The translations under genes were made by a program, and so were the position numbers. Positions 16,785 to 25,622 of a stretch of DNA of 64,000 nt are shown one piece after another. Within the stretch, counting starts at the first letter, position 1; the number at the start of each line of letters is the position of its first letter. A model generated the notes under the pieces. That model did no database searches. It had not been told where the DNA came from and was given only the letters and a program-made list of their open reading frames with translations. This DNA is from Thermoanaerobaculia bacterium. GTDB lineage: Bacteria; Acidobacteriota; Thermoanaerobaculia; Multivoradales; JAHZIX01. The stretch lies in contig JALXFE010000134.1 in assembly GCA_027069135.1 (NCBI GenBank), forward strand, positions 1 to 64,000. Direction: 5' to 3'.

Positions 16785-19561
16785 GCGGTCTGTCGGGGCT
16801 GGTGCTCGACGCGGGGGAGGTGGATCGTGAATCGAGTTCCAACCCCCGGGCGACTCCAAACGTTCAACTCTCCTCGATGCCGTTGGACGATATCGTAGCT
16901 GATGGAAAGCCCCAGCCCCGTCCCTCCTCGGTTGAGCTTGGTGGAGAAGAAGGGCTGGAAGATCGAGTCGAGGCGCTCCTGGGGGATTCCCGGTCCGGTG
17001 TCTTCGATGACGACCTCGGCTTCGGTCGGGGTTCCGCTGAGAAAAACTCGAAGCTCGCCGCCATCTGCCGCCAATGCATCCCGGGCGTTGAGCAAGAGAT
17101 TGGTGAAAACCTGCTGCAGCTCGCCTTCGCTTCCTTCGACCGCGAAGACTTCCTCCGGGACCTCCCAGGCAACGCGGAGATTCGCCTTGACAAAGCGCTC
17201 CTTGAGAAGGTCGAGAGTGTCGGTCAGGACCGAGTTCAAGCAGACCGTGCGGTACTCCCCGCGTCGGTTGCGAGCGAATTCCAGAAGATTGTTGACGATC
17301 CGTGCGGCTCGGAAGGTCTGTGTTTCCACTTTGCGGAGGATGCTGTGGCGGGGGTCGTCTTCCGGAGTGTCCGCCAAGAGCATCTGAGCGTAGCTGGAGA
17401 TTCCGGTGATCGGCGTGTTCACCTCGTGGGCGACACCGGCAGCGAGCATCCCCAAGGAGGCGAGGCGATCCTGTTGCTTGAGGGCCTGTTCCATCGCCAT
17501 CCGCTCGCTGACGTCATGGACGACGAGCACCCGAAGGTCATTGCGAGTGCTGAGCTGAAAGTGAGCGACGCTGAGGTTCAAATAATGCTCCGTTCCGTCC
17601 AGGTCACAGTAGCTGACTTCGAGTTGACCGGAGTGTCCGGGCTCCGGCAGCGGCGCGACCGGAAGGAGCTCGAGGAGAGGGTGACCCAAGACGGCCAGGG
17701 GTGGCCGGTTGACCAGATTCGAGAACGCGAGATTGGCAGAAACGACGTGGTTATCGTCGTCCAGAACCGCGGTGGCGGCAGGGGAAGATTCGATCAGACC
17801 TTCGCTATAGGTCTTGAGGCGGTTGACCTCCCCTAGCTGGCGCTGAAGTTGGCCGAGGAGCTGAGCATTCTCGATCGCTAGGGTCGCCTGGTTGAGAAGC
17901 GTGCGGATCAAATCATGATCTTCGCTATTCAGGGGGCGGTTTCCCTGACGGTAACTGGTCAGAGCTACGCCGACCCGGTTGCCGCGGACGGTCAGAGGAA
18001 AGGCGTACCGGTAGCCCGACAGGAAGACTCTCTGGGCCTCCGTCTCGTTACTCATCGGAAGTGAAAAGCTGGGCACGCTCGCGACGTCTCGCCGCCAAAG
18101 ATCTTCGTCGAAAGCTTCGAAAGAGAGCTTTGGCGGAAGCGTCCCCTCGGTCCGAGCGGGGCGGAGGTGATCTCCGTGGGAGAGGTAGAGGTTGGCTTTC
18201 TCCAATCCTAAGGCTTCTTCGAGGTTGTCGAGAAGTTGGTTGCAGAGGCGACCCAGATCCCGTTCGTGGAGGAGGTGCCCGGCAAGCTCCTTAAGGGCCC
18301 GGCGGCGCAGAAAGGAACCCCGGTACTGGAATCTTTCCAGGGAGGATGAGATGCCCCGCCGGATCGGCGCCACCATGGCCGCAATCATCAGGCCGCTGCT
18401 AAAAGAGATCAGGTTTCTAGCCACCCCGAGCTCCATCGGCAACCCGCGGCTGATGCCTAGATTGACGAGAGAAAATCCCAACAGGGCTAGGAGGGCCGTG
18501 ACGGTGTAGGAGATCGTGTCTCGGACGACGACATCGATATCCCACAACTTGTACCGGAGGATCGAGCCGGCGAAGGCCAAAGGCACCAACGCCAAGGGAA
18601 GAACTGTGAGGACCTCCAGCCAAAGGGCGCCCCGCACCATGGTCGGAGAAGCGAGCTGCTTGATGAGTAGAAAGCCGAGAAAAGGGAGATACCCTACCGC
18701 CATTCCCAGGGCGACCCACTGGACCTGTCGCCGCTCCTGCCAGCCGTTTTCATGGGTCATCCGGTAGCCGAGCACGGCGGCGGCGGCGAGGGATAGCAGA
18801 ATCAGGTGGAATTGATCCGCCCTCTGGAGGGCCAGGATGCTCTGGGCCAGATTTTCCCGTCCTCCCAACAGGAAGCGGCCGTTGGCGAACATCTGGTCCG
18901 CATGTAGCGTGAGAAGAGCCGCCGCCGGGAGGTACACGAAGGAAATCCACAGGCGGCTCCTGCCGACTTTGCCCGGAAAGGTCAGGAAAAAATGAACCGT
19001 CAGGGGCGGAAGGAGGATCCAGGCCAGCTGATCCAACCCATAAACGAGGCGGTCGAAGGCGTCGTACTCCCCCCTCGATGTGACCAGGAAGAGCAGGGCG
19101 TAGAGCAGGCACCAAGCATAGAAAATCAAGCCCGGGCGCTGTCGGTTCCGCATCAGGGTGTAGAGCCCGATGAGCAGGTAGAAGGCCCCGATGAGAGCCA
19201 GGATCAGATAGGGGTAATCGATCGCCAGAGACGGCCGTGGCAGCTCGAGGCTCACCAGAGCTTCGTTCCGAATCAGCACGAGCTCGTTGACCGGGCGGCT
19301 GTGGAGACTGCGGCGGAGCTCTTCGAGATTCGGCGGTGAGGCGCCATTGATCAGAAGGATCTGGTCCTGCGGGGCGAGGGGAACCCCTTCTTCCGACACC
19401 GACGTGATCAGCCAGTTGTTGTCGATACGCTCGGCCTCGAAACCGAGGGTTCGAAAGGAGGCGACTTTTCGCTGGACGCTGAGTCCTGCCACTCCGATCA
19501 GAGCAGCGGCCAAGAGTAGGCCCACGACGATGGGCATCAGATGTCTCGAAGCCTTGCTCAC
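16781..19561 (-). CDS. Membrane histidine kinase with PDZ, GAF and PAS domains
   Basis: The 926-aa sensor kinase has an N-terminal TM helix and a PDZ-like region at about residues 45-110 (ITSVSEEGVPLAPQDQILLING). Seven or so TM helices span about 115-370. A GAF-like domain (430-575), a PAS domain (590-690), HisKA with phospho-His near 710 (AAGVAHEVNTPITG) and an HATPase domain (NLLLNARDAL, DTGPGIP, GGTGLGLS) follow. The PDZ plus multi-TM front suggests sensing of a periplasmic or membrane peptide state, which is inference. Start GTG 19561. It partners the overlapping NtrC-type regulator. A sigma-54-like promoter lies 60-75 bp upstream. Confidence 0.9.
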   Translation of the reverse strand: MSKASRHLMPIVVGLLLAAALIGVAGLSVQRKVASFRTLGFEAERIDNNWLITSVSEEGVPLAPQDQILLINGASPPNLEELRRSLHSRPVNELVLIRNEALVSLELPRPSLAIDYPYLILALIGAFYLLIGLYTLMRNRQRPGLIFYAWCLLYALLFLVTSRGEYDAFDRLVYGLDQLAWILLPPLTVHFFLTFPGKVGRSRLWISFVYLPAAALLTLHADQMFANGRFLLGGRENLAQSILALQRADQFHLILLSLAAAAVLGYRMTHENGWQERRQVQWVALGMAVGYLPFLGFLLIKQLASPTMVRGALWLEVLTVLPLALVPLAFAGSILRYKLWDIDVVVRDTISYTVTALLALLGFSLVNLGISRGLPMELGVARNLISFSSGLMIAAMVAPIRRGISSSLERFQYRGSFLRRRALKELAGHLLHERDLGRLCNQLLDNLEEALGLEKANLYLSHGDHLRPARTEGTLPPKLSFEAFDEDLWRRDVASVPSFSLPMSNETEAQRVFLSGYRYAFPLTVRGNRVGVALTSYRQGNRPLNSEDHDLIRTLLNQATLAIENAQLLGQLQRQLGEVNRLKTYSEGLIESSPAATAVLDDDNHVVSANLAFSNLVNRPPLAVLGHPLLELLPVAPLPEPGHSGQLEVSYCDLDGTEHYLNLSVAHFQLSTRNDLRVLVVHDVSERMAMEQALKQQDRLASLGMLAAGVAHEVNTPITGISSYAQMLLADTPEDDPRHSILRKVETQTFRAARIVNNLLEFARNRRGEYRTVCLNSVLTDTLDLLKERFVKANLRVAWEVPEEVFAVEGSEGELQQVFTNLLLNARDALAADGGELRVFLSGTPTEAEVVIEDTGPGIPQERLDSIFQPFFSTKLNRGGTGLGLSISYDIVQRHRGELNVWSRPGVGTRFTIHLPRVEHQPRQTA

Positions 19562-19619
19562 GGTAAGTCCCTTGGTCTCCTGGCTAGGAATGGTGTCGAA
19601 CTCGCGCTGCTCTTTGGTT

Positions 19620-19636
19620 AAGCAAGATACGTGCCG
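19620..19636 (-). promoter_or_regulatory. Sigma-54-like promoter for the kinase/regulator pair
   Basis: Read on the minus strand the site is CGGCACGTATCTTGCTT. It has the -24 GG and -12 GC separated by exactly 10 nt and matches the consensus TGGCACG-N4-TTGCW at all but the first base. It lies about 60 bp upstream of the kinase GTG. This fits autoregulation by the NtrC-type regulator encoded second in the operon. Confidence 0.55.
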
Positions 19637-19707
19637 GGAGAGTCAGTTTTTTGGATCAAGGGAAAAAGCCCTAGTCATCCTGACTTGCCCCATTTTCCTC
19701 CAAGGCA

Positions 19708-19721
19708 TTGGATGTGTCCAA
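19708..19721. promoter_or_regulatory. Possible activator site upstream of the sigma-54 promoter
   Basis: TTGGA-TGTG-TCCAA is a short perfect inverted repeat about 85 bp upstream of the sigma-54-like site at 19620-19636. That is a usual distance for an NtrC-family enhancer site. The arms are only 5 bp, so chance is possible. The rest of the 19562-19787 gap shows no gene. Confidence 0.3.
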
Positions 19722-19787
19722 AATAATGGATTCAAGAGTTCGTCGTCTCGTCAGGGGGCGGGAGCGATTCGGGAAGGGAGCGAGAAA

Positions 19788-21746
19788 CTAGAAGCGAACA
19801 GCCAGGCCACCGAGAAAGCGCTGTCGAAGCTCGTTTTGGCTGACGGCGGCGCTCGACCCCAGGATCGCAGAGCCTCGGCTCACTTCCACATTGAGATGGA
19901 CGGCCCAATCGGCGGCCAAGTCCATCAGGAAGCCCAGATCCTGGGTGACGCGGAGCTGCAGGCGTTCCACCTCCATCTGCGGTCTCGAAAACTGCTCATT
20001 CGAGGTCGGTACCAATTCTTGTTGGAGATGGTGAAAGGAGAGGAGGACTCCCGTGGAAGTATTCTGAAATTGAGTGTCCAGGGACGTCACCAGATACCTG
20101 AGTTGGTTCTCGAAAGGCAGGTCGGAAGAGCTGTAGATCAAGCCGCCGCCACCGGCGGCGATATTGGACTCGAGGGTCGTGAGGATCTTTGGCGAGATCC
20201 GCCGACGAAGGGAAAACTGCATTTCCGGGAGGCGATCCCCGCGAACCAGGAAGAGGCTTTCCAGGTGGTCAAAGAAGTCTTCGCTGAAGTAGACCCGGAG
20301 GGTTTCCCCGTACTCCTTGTGCGTCGTGCTGAAGCTAACGCGGTTGACGTCGTCCTCGCTGAGGCGGTGGAACGCGACCTTATAGCAAGAGGCTTCCGCC
20401 TGATCGCAACTCCCCGCGTCGTGGAACAGGGCCGGGACGAAATCCCTGAAGCGGGGCAGCTCGTCGGCGTCGAGACGGTAGCTCGCTTCCGCTCCCGCTT
20501 GCCAGAACTCGCCCATCTGCAGGACCAGCCCGCCGCGGGGAGTAAAGCTGAGGCTTCCGTCATGGAGCCGGCTGGTCAATCCGTACTCCACTAGAACCGC
20601 CGGCTGCAAACGCCAGCCCCCACGGCCCGAAAGCTCTACGCTCTCGTCCGCGAATCTACCGATCGGGACCAGGGCATTGCCCAGTGTCGCCGTCCCTTTG
20701 GGCAGGAAATTCCCCTCCCGTTCTCGGTAACGCAGCTGCCCTTCAAAAGTGCTATCGGAGCCGACCTGCCTGGAATAGGAGCTTTCAAAGTCGAAGATTC
20801 TGGAAGCGTCCGGAATGTCTGCGGGTTCCATTTCCCCGGAGCTATAGAAGTTGTTCTGTGTCGTGTATCGAGCGGATAGCCGAGATTCGCCCTTGGACCC
20901 CAGGGGGGCCTTGAAGCTCACCAAGAGTTGCTCGAAGTCCATGGAACCCCCGGAGCCGGCAATCTGGGAAGGGCTCAATCGAGACGAGCGGGCCGCAAGG
21001 CTTAGTTGTGAATTGCCCTCGTCGCCTTGAATGTCGAAGGTCATGGCGCTCTGATGGCCGCGTTGCCCGACCGCCGTGCCGGGGCCCTTGGCCGAGGGGG
21101 CCATCCCGAGGTAGAAGCCGTCGAAGGCGATGCGTGCCAAGCCCACACGGCCATCCAACTCCAAACGCCCACCGGACATCTGGCTGACGGAATCGCCAGC
21201 GCCCTGATGAATGCCAGCCAGAGCCTGCACTTTCGTCTGCAAATTTGCCAGGGGAGACTCGGAGTTTCGTGCGCTGAGCCTTTCCAGGTCCTCCCGTCGC
21301 CGCTCGGCAAGCCGAACGTCTTCAATACCAAGCTCCCGCAAGACATCCGTTGGGATCCTCTTGCGCACGGTCCAGAAGTCCGCGGATTCGCCCTTTGCAG
21401 CGTCCTGCTCGACGAGCTCCAGGTCCACGAACTGATCCGCCGTAGAGGAGCTTCGTGCCAGGGTGATGACCGCGGGAAGAAACCCTCCCTTGTGGGCGAT
21501 GATCTTGTAGAGCCCGGCGGGAAGCTCTCGGAAGAGGAAGTTCCCGTCGTTGTCGGTCGTAACTTTTTGAAACGTGAGATCCGCGAGCTGGTAAACGTAG
21601 ACGCCCGCGGAGGATAGGGGCAAGCTGGAGGCATGGACCTTGCCGGCCAGGAGGCCCGGGGCGTTTGTCGACTCCGCCAGGGCAACCGTAGACAAGCTGA
21701 GGCAGCCGATCAGGAGAGCAAGGCTTAGAGTTTTCCGTACGTCCAC
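19788..21746 (-). CDS. Outer-membrane beta-barrel with N-terminal regulatory-like domain
   Basis: The protein of about 652 aa has a signal peptide (SLALLIGCLSLSTVALA). A carboxypeptidase-regulatory-like beta domain follows at about residues 30-120 (LAGKVHASSLPLSSAGVYVYQL, then GNFLFRELPAGLYKIIAHKGGF). The rest is a long region of alternating aromatic strands ending in FLGGLAVRF, with the C-terminal Phe typical of outer-membrane barrels. The layout is TonB-receptor-like, but no clear plug domain or TonB box is visible, so transport is not certain. GTG at 21746 is preferred because AGAGG lies 9 nt upstream. The in-frame TTG at 21752 is only 3 nt from that site. It follows the ComF-like gene closely. 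Confidence 0.75.
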   Translation of the reverse strand: MDVRKTLSLALLIGCLSLSTVALAESTNAPGLLAGKVHASSLPLSSAGVYVYQLADLTFQKVTTDNDGNFLFRELPAGLYKIIAHKGGFLPAVITLARSSSTADQFVDLELVEQDAAKGESADFWTVRKRIPTDVLRELGIEDVRLAERRREDLERLSARNSESPLANLQTKVQALAGIHQGAGDSVSQMSGGRLELDGRVGLARIAFDGFYLGMAPSAKGPGTAVGQRGHQSAMTFDIQGDEGNSQLSLAARSSRLSPSQIAGSGGSMDFEQLLVSFKAPLGSKGESRLSARYTTQNNFYSSGEMEPADIPDASRIFDFESSYSRQVGSDSTFEGQLRYREREGNFLPKGTATLGNALVPIGRFADESVELSGRGGWRLQPAVLVEYGLTSRLHDGSLSFTPRGGLVLQMGEFWQAGAEASYRLDADELPRFRDFVPALFHDAGSCDQAEASCYKVAFHRLSEDDVNRVSFSTTHKEYGETLRVYFSEDFFDHLESLFLVRGDRLPEMQFSLRRRISPKILTTLESNIAAGGGGLIYSSSDLPFENQLRYLVTSLDTQFQNTSTGVLLSFHHLQQELVPTSNEQFSRPQMEVERLQLRVTQDLGFLMDLAADWAVHLNVEVSRGSAILGSSAAVSQNELRQRFLGGLAVRF

Positions 21747-21770
21747 AGACAAGTACCTCTGAATCTTAAT

Positions 21771-22565
21771 CTACCGAGTATAGTGTTCGGCTCCTATGGC
21801 GTCAAACCTGCCTTCTCGGGCCATTATTCCCGCTTCGCGCTGCCTGTCTCGAGGAACCTCCGGAGTCCTTGCCAGGGCCGCCGCGAGCACGGGCCCGGAA
21901 CCCGCTTGTCGAAGCGCGGCAGCGGCTCCCCGGAGGGTGGCTCCGGTCGTCACGACATCATCGATTAACAGGATGCGCCGGCCGGCGACCTCGGCGGCCC
22001 ACCCCAGCCGAAAGGCATCCTGCAGATTCTTCCGGCGTTGGCTTCGGGATAGGCGGGCCTGAGGAAGGGTCGATCGCCGCCGCCGCAAAGGTTCGCCGAA
22101 GGGTTTGCCAAGCATTCCGGCCAGCGGGCGGGCGAGACGTTCCGCCTGGTTGTACCCTCGCCGGAGCCGACGCAAGAAATGCAGAGGTACCGGAACTACC
22201 AGGTCGACCTCGAAGGCGCCTTCCTCGAGATGGGCTGCTATTGTCGGGGCCATCGTTTCTGCCAGCGGTTTCCCCAAGCCCTCCAGGCGTTGAAATTTCA
22301 AGGCCCGAAGAACATCGGCTAGCGGCGGCTCAAAACTCCAGGTAGCGAGTAGCCGATCGAAGGCCGGTGGGGAGCTGCGGCAGACGGCACAGAGTTTCAG
22401 CGGTTCTGGCAATTCTCGTCCGCACCCGTGGCACCGCGGTCCCTCAAGGGGTACGAGGCGGGATTGACAGGGCCCACACAGGGGGAGGGCATACAACTCT
22501 CCCCGAAGCGGCACGGAGCAGCTCAAACAAGACCGCGGCAGTAGAAAATCGATCAGACTTCTCAT
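21771..22565 (-). CDS. ComF-family phosphoribosyltransferase-like protein
   Basis: The 264-aa protein opens with a zinc-ribbon region of four Cys pairs (CLSC, CGPC, CHGCG, CAVC). It ends with a phosphoribosyltransferase fold carrying the PRPP loop ILLIDDVVTTGATL. This is the ComF/GntX layout. ComF proteins are needed for DNA uptake in competent bacteria, where they act in the cytoplasm beside the transport channel; the reaction is unknown. A longer frame runs to 22652, but ATG 22565 begins at the family start MRSLIDFLLPRSC. It is divergent from the small barrel gene with 129 bp between them. Confidence 0.88.
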   Translation of the reverse strand: MRSLIDFLLPRSCLSCSVPLRGELYALPLCGPCQSRLVPLEGPRCHGCGRELPEPLKLCAVCRSSPPAFDRLLATWSFEPPLADVLRALKFQRLEGLGKPLAETMAPTIAAHLEEGAFEVDLVVPVPLHFLRRLRRGYNQAERLARPLAGMLGKPFGEPLRRRRSTLPQARLSRSQRRKNLQDAFRLGWAAEVAGRRILLIDDVVTTGATLRGAAAALRQAGSGPVLAAALARTPEVPRDRQREAGIMAREGRFDAIGAEHYTR

Positions 22566-22694
22566 TGGCACAGTGACGGAAAGTACTCCGCCTCCGTATA
22601 CTGTTGACGTTGGAAATCCCCCGCTTCGCTCATCGGGAGTCAAGGCGGGCATTGCGGCGGAATACTTCGAGCTGGCAATCCTGGAGGAAGACTC

Positions 22695-23237
22695 TTGCGC
22701 GTATCTCGTTCTCTATCTCTATTCGTGGCTCTCGCGGCCCTGTCGGTCTTCGCTCCGACCCCGGCTCCCGCTCAGAGCCTTCACACCTATAGCGTCAGTC
22801 TCCTTGGAGGGCTCGGTGGCTCTTTCGATGTCGATCCGGACGCCGGGCTCGACAACTCGAGCTTCCAGTTGGGGTTTTCTTTGGTGACGAGTGGCCGCAA
22901 TAGCTTTACCGCGCGGCTCGGGCAGATCGACTTCAGCGGCGCTGAGGGTTTTGGGAGTCTCGGCACGTCGGATCTCACCTACCTGACCCTCGGAGGGGAG
23001 TATCGAAACTCGAAGGCCTTCTACGATTCAGGTCTCTACATCGCTTTGGGTGGCTACCGAATCGAAGGGGATGCCGGAGGAGCCGATACCGCCATCGGTC
23101 TGGCGGTCGGGTCTACGGCGGATTTTCCCATCAACCGGTGGGTCAGTATCCTGGCGGAGCTATCCGGCCACGCCACGGACTTGGACGACGCTCAATTCTT
23201 CGGCATGCTGCACCTGGGAGTCTCCGTCCACTTCTAG
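22695..23237 (+). CDS. Small outer-membrane beta-barrel protein
   Basis: The 180-aa protein has a signal peptide (SLSLFVALAALSVFAPTPAPAQ). About 155 residues of short alternating strands follow, with Gly turns (YSVSLLGGLGGSFDVD, LTYLTLGGEYRNSKAFYDSGLYIALGGYR). It ends LHLGVSVHF with the C-terminal Phe recognised by the BAM machinery. The size fits an 8-stranded OmpX/OmpW-like barrel. TTG at 22695 is the start, with GGAGGA 5 nt upstream. No ligand can be inferred. Confidence 0.8.
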   Translation: MRVSRSLSLFVALAALSVFAPTPAPAQSLHTYSVSLLGGLGGSFDVDPDAGLDNSSFQLGFSLVTSGRNSFTARLGQIDFSGAEGFGSLGTSDLTYLTLGGEYRNSKAFYDSGLYIALGGYRIEGDAGGADTAIGLAVGSTADFPINRWVSILAELSGHATDLDDAQFFGMLHLGVSVHF

Positions 23238-23296
23238 CGGCGCACGGATCGCACGCTTCATGCGCCCCTCGCAGTCCAGTGTCTCGCCACGGGCTG

Positions 23297-23926
23297 CTAG
23301 GTGGAAGATTTCCCCTTGCCCTCGATGGCGAGGAGGATCTGTTCCATTTCTTCCCCAGCATCTACCATCTCGATGACCGTGGACAGAGCGGCGCGGATTT
23401 TCGGGTCGTCCCAATTGGTGGCGCCGATGAACTTCAGCTTCTCGATCTTTCGACCCCTAACAATGACGTAGGTCTCCGGCAGTTTTCGAGTGCCGTAGCG
23501 GTGCGATACCTCCCATTGGGGGTCGTAGAGGACGGAAAAGGCTCGCTGATTCCCGACGAAGGGGCGGACTTTTTCGAGCTCATCGTCTACTGCGACCATC
23601 ATGATCTGAAAGCCTGGCCGGCCTCCGAAATCAGTGGCGAGGCGCTGCAAAGCTGGGATTTCCGTGACACAGGGTGGACACCAGGTCGCCCAGAAGTGCA
23701 AGAGGACCACCGGGGTCATATGATCCCCGAGCTTGGTGGGGCGACCGGAGGCGTCGAGGAGAAATCCCGCGGGCGCCAAGCTCGTACCGTCCCCCCGGGG
23801 CCAGAAAATGGCCATGGAAGCGAGGGTCAGGACGATCAGGAATATCACCCGGGCTTGGAGACCGAGACTGCGTGAGTCGGGATCTGCCGGAGCTGAAACG
23901 GTGTCTGCGGTCGTCGATGTAGCCAT
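23297..23926 (-). CDS. TlpA-like membrane-anchored thioredoxin
   Basis: The 209-aa protein has one N-terminal TM helix (VIFLIVLTLASMAIFW) and a periplasmic thioredoxin fold. The active site is FWATWCPPCVTEIPALQ, and the cis-Pro loop reads KLPETYVIV. This is the TlpA/ResA/DsbE group, which reduces disulfides in exported proteins such as apocytochromes c. The partner is not encoded nearby. ATG 23926 gives a short cytoplasmic leader. The frame is open to 23983 but would add an unusual N-terminus. It is convergent with the barrel gene. Confidence 0.9.
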   Translation of the reverse strand: MATSTTADTVSAPADPDSRSLGLQARVIFLIVLTLASMAIFWPRGDGTSLAPAGFLLDASGRPTKLGDHMTPVVLLHFWATWCPPCVTEIPALQRLATDFGGRPGFQIMMVAVDDELEKVRPFVGNQRAFSVLYDPQWEVSHRYGTRKLPETYVIVRGRKIEKLKFIGATNWDDPKIRAALSTVIEMVDAGEEMEQILLAIEGKGKSST

Positions 23927-24013
23927 GGATTCAGGCCTCGAAGAAGTGACTCTAACTGCGGAATATATCGGCTGAGGTCCCAAATGCCTCGCTACGCCTA
24001 GGAGCGATCAAGA

Positions 24014-25132
24014 TTGTATACCCCCAGTCCCGAGAAAGGTGCTTCGCAAGCCCGAGGAGCCTGCATCGTGGGGCTCGACCTCCGAGGACAGCCGCCGGGC
24101 GAAGCGGAGGAGCATCTAGAAGAGCTGGCCGAGTTGGTGGACAGCTGTAATGGCCGGGTGCTCAGCCGGGTGATCCAGCGTCGCCAAAGGCCGGATCCAC
24201 GAACCTTCATCGGCCGAGGCAAAGCTCGGGAGATCGGCGAGACGGCCAAGGCGGAAGGTGCTGAGCTGGTGATCTTCGACGATGATCTTTCCCCGAGTCA
24301 GGTCAAGAATTTGGAGAAAATCATGGATCTGGCGGTCCTGGATCGCAGCTCCCTGATCCTCGAGATCTTCGAACGGCGAGCTCGGAGCCGAGAGGCCCGA
24401 ACCCAGGTAGAGCTCGCCCGGCTGCGATACACCCTCCCCCGGCTGACCCGGATGTGGACCCATCTCTCCCGTCAGGTTGGAGGCATCGGCGTCCGTGGCG
24501 GCGCCGGTGAGTCCCAGCTGGAGGCGGATCGCCGAATCCTGCGCCAACGGATCAAGAAGCTCGAGAAAGATCTCGTCAAGATCGAGCGCACGCGGACCGT
24601 CCAACGCCAGCGGCGGGGCCGGCTCCCGGTCGTCGCTCTGGCGGGGTACACCAACGCCGGGAAAACGACCCTATTCCAGCGTCTCTCCGGCGCGCCGGTA
24701 AAGGGGGAGAATCGCCTTTTCGCGACCCTCGACGCCCGCCTGCGACGGGGAGCCGTGGCACCGCGGAAGATTGCCGTCTTCGGCGACACCGTCGGTTTCA
24801 TCCGCAAGCTGCCTCACCATCTGGTGTCGTCCTTTCGGAGCACGTTAGAGGAGATCGCCCAGGCAGATCTGGTGCTCCACGTCGTTGACCGTTCCCACGA
24901 AGCCTGGGCCGAGCAGCTTCGGTTGGCCGAAGAAGTGCTCCAGGATCTAGGGGTCGAGCCGGATCGGATCCTGACGGTCTTCAACAAGATAGATCTCTTA
25001 CCCCGCCACATCACGACCCCGGAACCTGGAACCCTGGAAGTCTCCGCCACCACCGACCAGGGCCTCGAGCACCTCCGGGCAACCCTCGTCGAGCGTCTCT
25101 TTCCCGCCGACGATTCCCCCGTTGACACCTGA
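24014..25132 (+). CDS. hflX: Ribosome-associated GTPase HflX
   Basis: HflX binds the large subunit and splits stalled or hibernating ribosomes using GTP. The 372-aa protein has the N-terminal HflX domain (RPDPRTFIGRGKAREI, then EARTQVELARLRYTLPRL). A coiled linker with GAGESQLEADRR follows. The G domain has G1 GYTNAGKTTL, G3 DTVGFI and G4 NKID. The start is TTG 24014 with AGGAG 9 nt upstream. Its last codons (GTT GAC ACC TGA) contain the -35 element of the downstream tRNA promoter. Confidence 0.96.
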   Translation: MYTPSPEKGASQARGACIVGLDLRGQPPGEAEEHLEELAELVDSCNGRVLSRVIQRRQRPDPRTFIGRGKAREIGETAKAEGAELVIFDDDLSPSQVKNLEKIMDLAVLDRSSLILEIFERRARSREARTQVELARLRYTLPRLTRMWTHLSRQVGGIGVRGGAGESQLEADRRILRQRIKKLEKDLVKIERTRTVQRQRRGRLPVVALAGYTNAGKTTLFQRLSGAPVKGENRLFATLDARLRRGAVAPRKIAVFGDTVGFIRKLPHHLVSSFRSTLEEIAQADLVLHVVDRSHEAWAEQLRLAEEVLQDLGVEPDRILTVFNKIDLLPRHITTPEPGTLEVSATTDQGLEHLRATLVERLFPADDSPVDT

Positions 25133-25150
25133 CCCCCCTCCCGCTACAAT
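25122..25150 (+). promoter_or_regulatory. Sigma-70 promoter of the tRNA-Ala gene
   Basis: TTGACA (25122-25127), a 17-nt spacer and TACAAT (25145-25150) make a near-perfect housekeeping promoter, 20 bp before the tRNA. The -35 hexamer is inside the last codons of hflX, so the promoter is embedded in coding sequence. Confidence 0.85.
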
Positions 25151-25169
25151 CCGCCGACCCGACCGACGT

Positions 25170-25233
<64 letters not shown>

Positions 25234-25245
<12 letters not shown>

Positions 25246-25389
25246 TTTCAAAGCATTTAGGCAGTTGAAGATAGGGCCGCTCGCAGGAGCGGCTTTCTGC
25301 GTTTCAGCAGCAGAGAGTGACCTTCCTTCGACAGCGGCGCCTTCGAGATCTTGCTCGGGCGCCGCCGTCAGTCGAACACGCCGACTCAT
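25234..25389 (-). pseudogene. Truncated ParE/RelE-like toxin remnant
   Basis: The ATG at 25389 overlaps the stop of the antitoxin-like gene as ATGA, the usual toxin position. The first 20 or so residues (MSRRVRLTAAPEQDLEGAAV) look like the start of a ParE/RelE-family toxin. The frame then runs through the tRNA terminator hairpin and into the 3' end of the tRNA, with no toxin core. It is only 51 codons instead of about 95. The rest of the toxin was probably lost when this region joined the tRNA end. Confidence 0.5.
25276..25302 (+). terminator. Terminator of the tRNA-Ala gene
   Basis: GCCGCTC-GCAG-GAGCGGC forms a perfect 7-bp stem with a 4-nt loop, followed by TTTCTGCGTTT. It lies 31 bp after the tRNA CCA end and is a good rho-independent terminator. 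Confidence 0.75.
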
Positions 25390-25622
25390 TTGGCGTCTGG
25401 CCAGATCCTCTTCTCGACCACTTCCCACGCCGTTCCCTCTTCCGGGTTCTTCTCTAGCTCCGCCATTCGCTCGTCGAGCAAGTCCTTCTGCCATGGCGGC
25501 AGGGAGATGGCCTCGGGGTAGGCGTTGGGATCCTCTACGCTCGCCCATAGATCTTCGGCGAGGGCAAGACGTTCTGCCTCTGGCAGTTCGAGAGCCTGAC
25601 TCTTGACTTCGGTCTTGGTCAT
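25386..25622 (-). CDS. Antitoxin-like protein of the addiction-module component family
   Basis: The 78-aa protein matches in length and pattern the small antitoxins that pair with ParE/RelE toxins. It opens MTKTEVKSQALELPEAERLALAEDLWASV, followed by an acidic middle and a C-terminal LLDERMAELEKNPEEGTAWEVVEKRI that would wrap the toxin. Its partner gene directly downstream is broken, so it is an orphan. Such antitoxins can still act as decoys against toxins from elsewhere. Confidence 0.75.
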   Translation of the reverse strand: MTKTEVKSQALELPEAERLALAEDLWASVEDPNAYPEAISLPPWQKDLLDERMAELEKNPEEGTAWEVVEKRIWPDAK

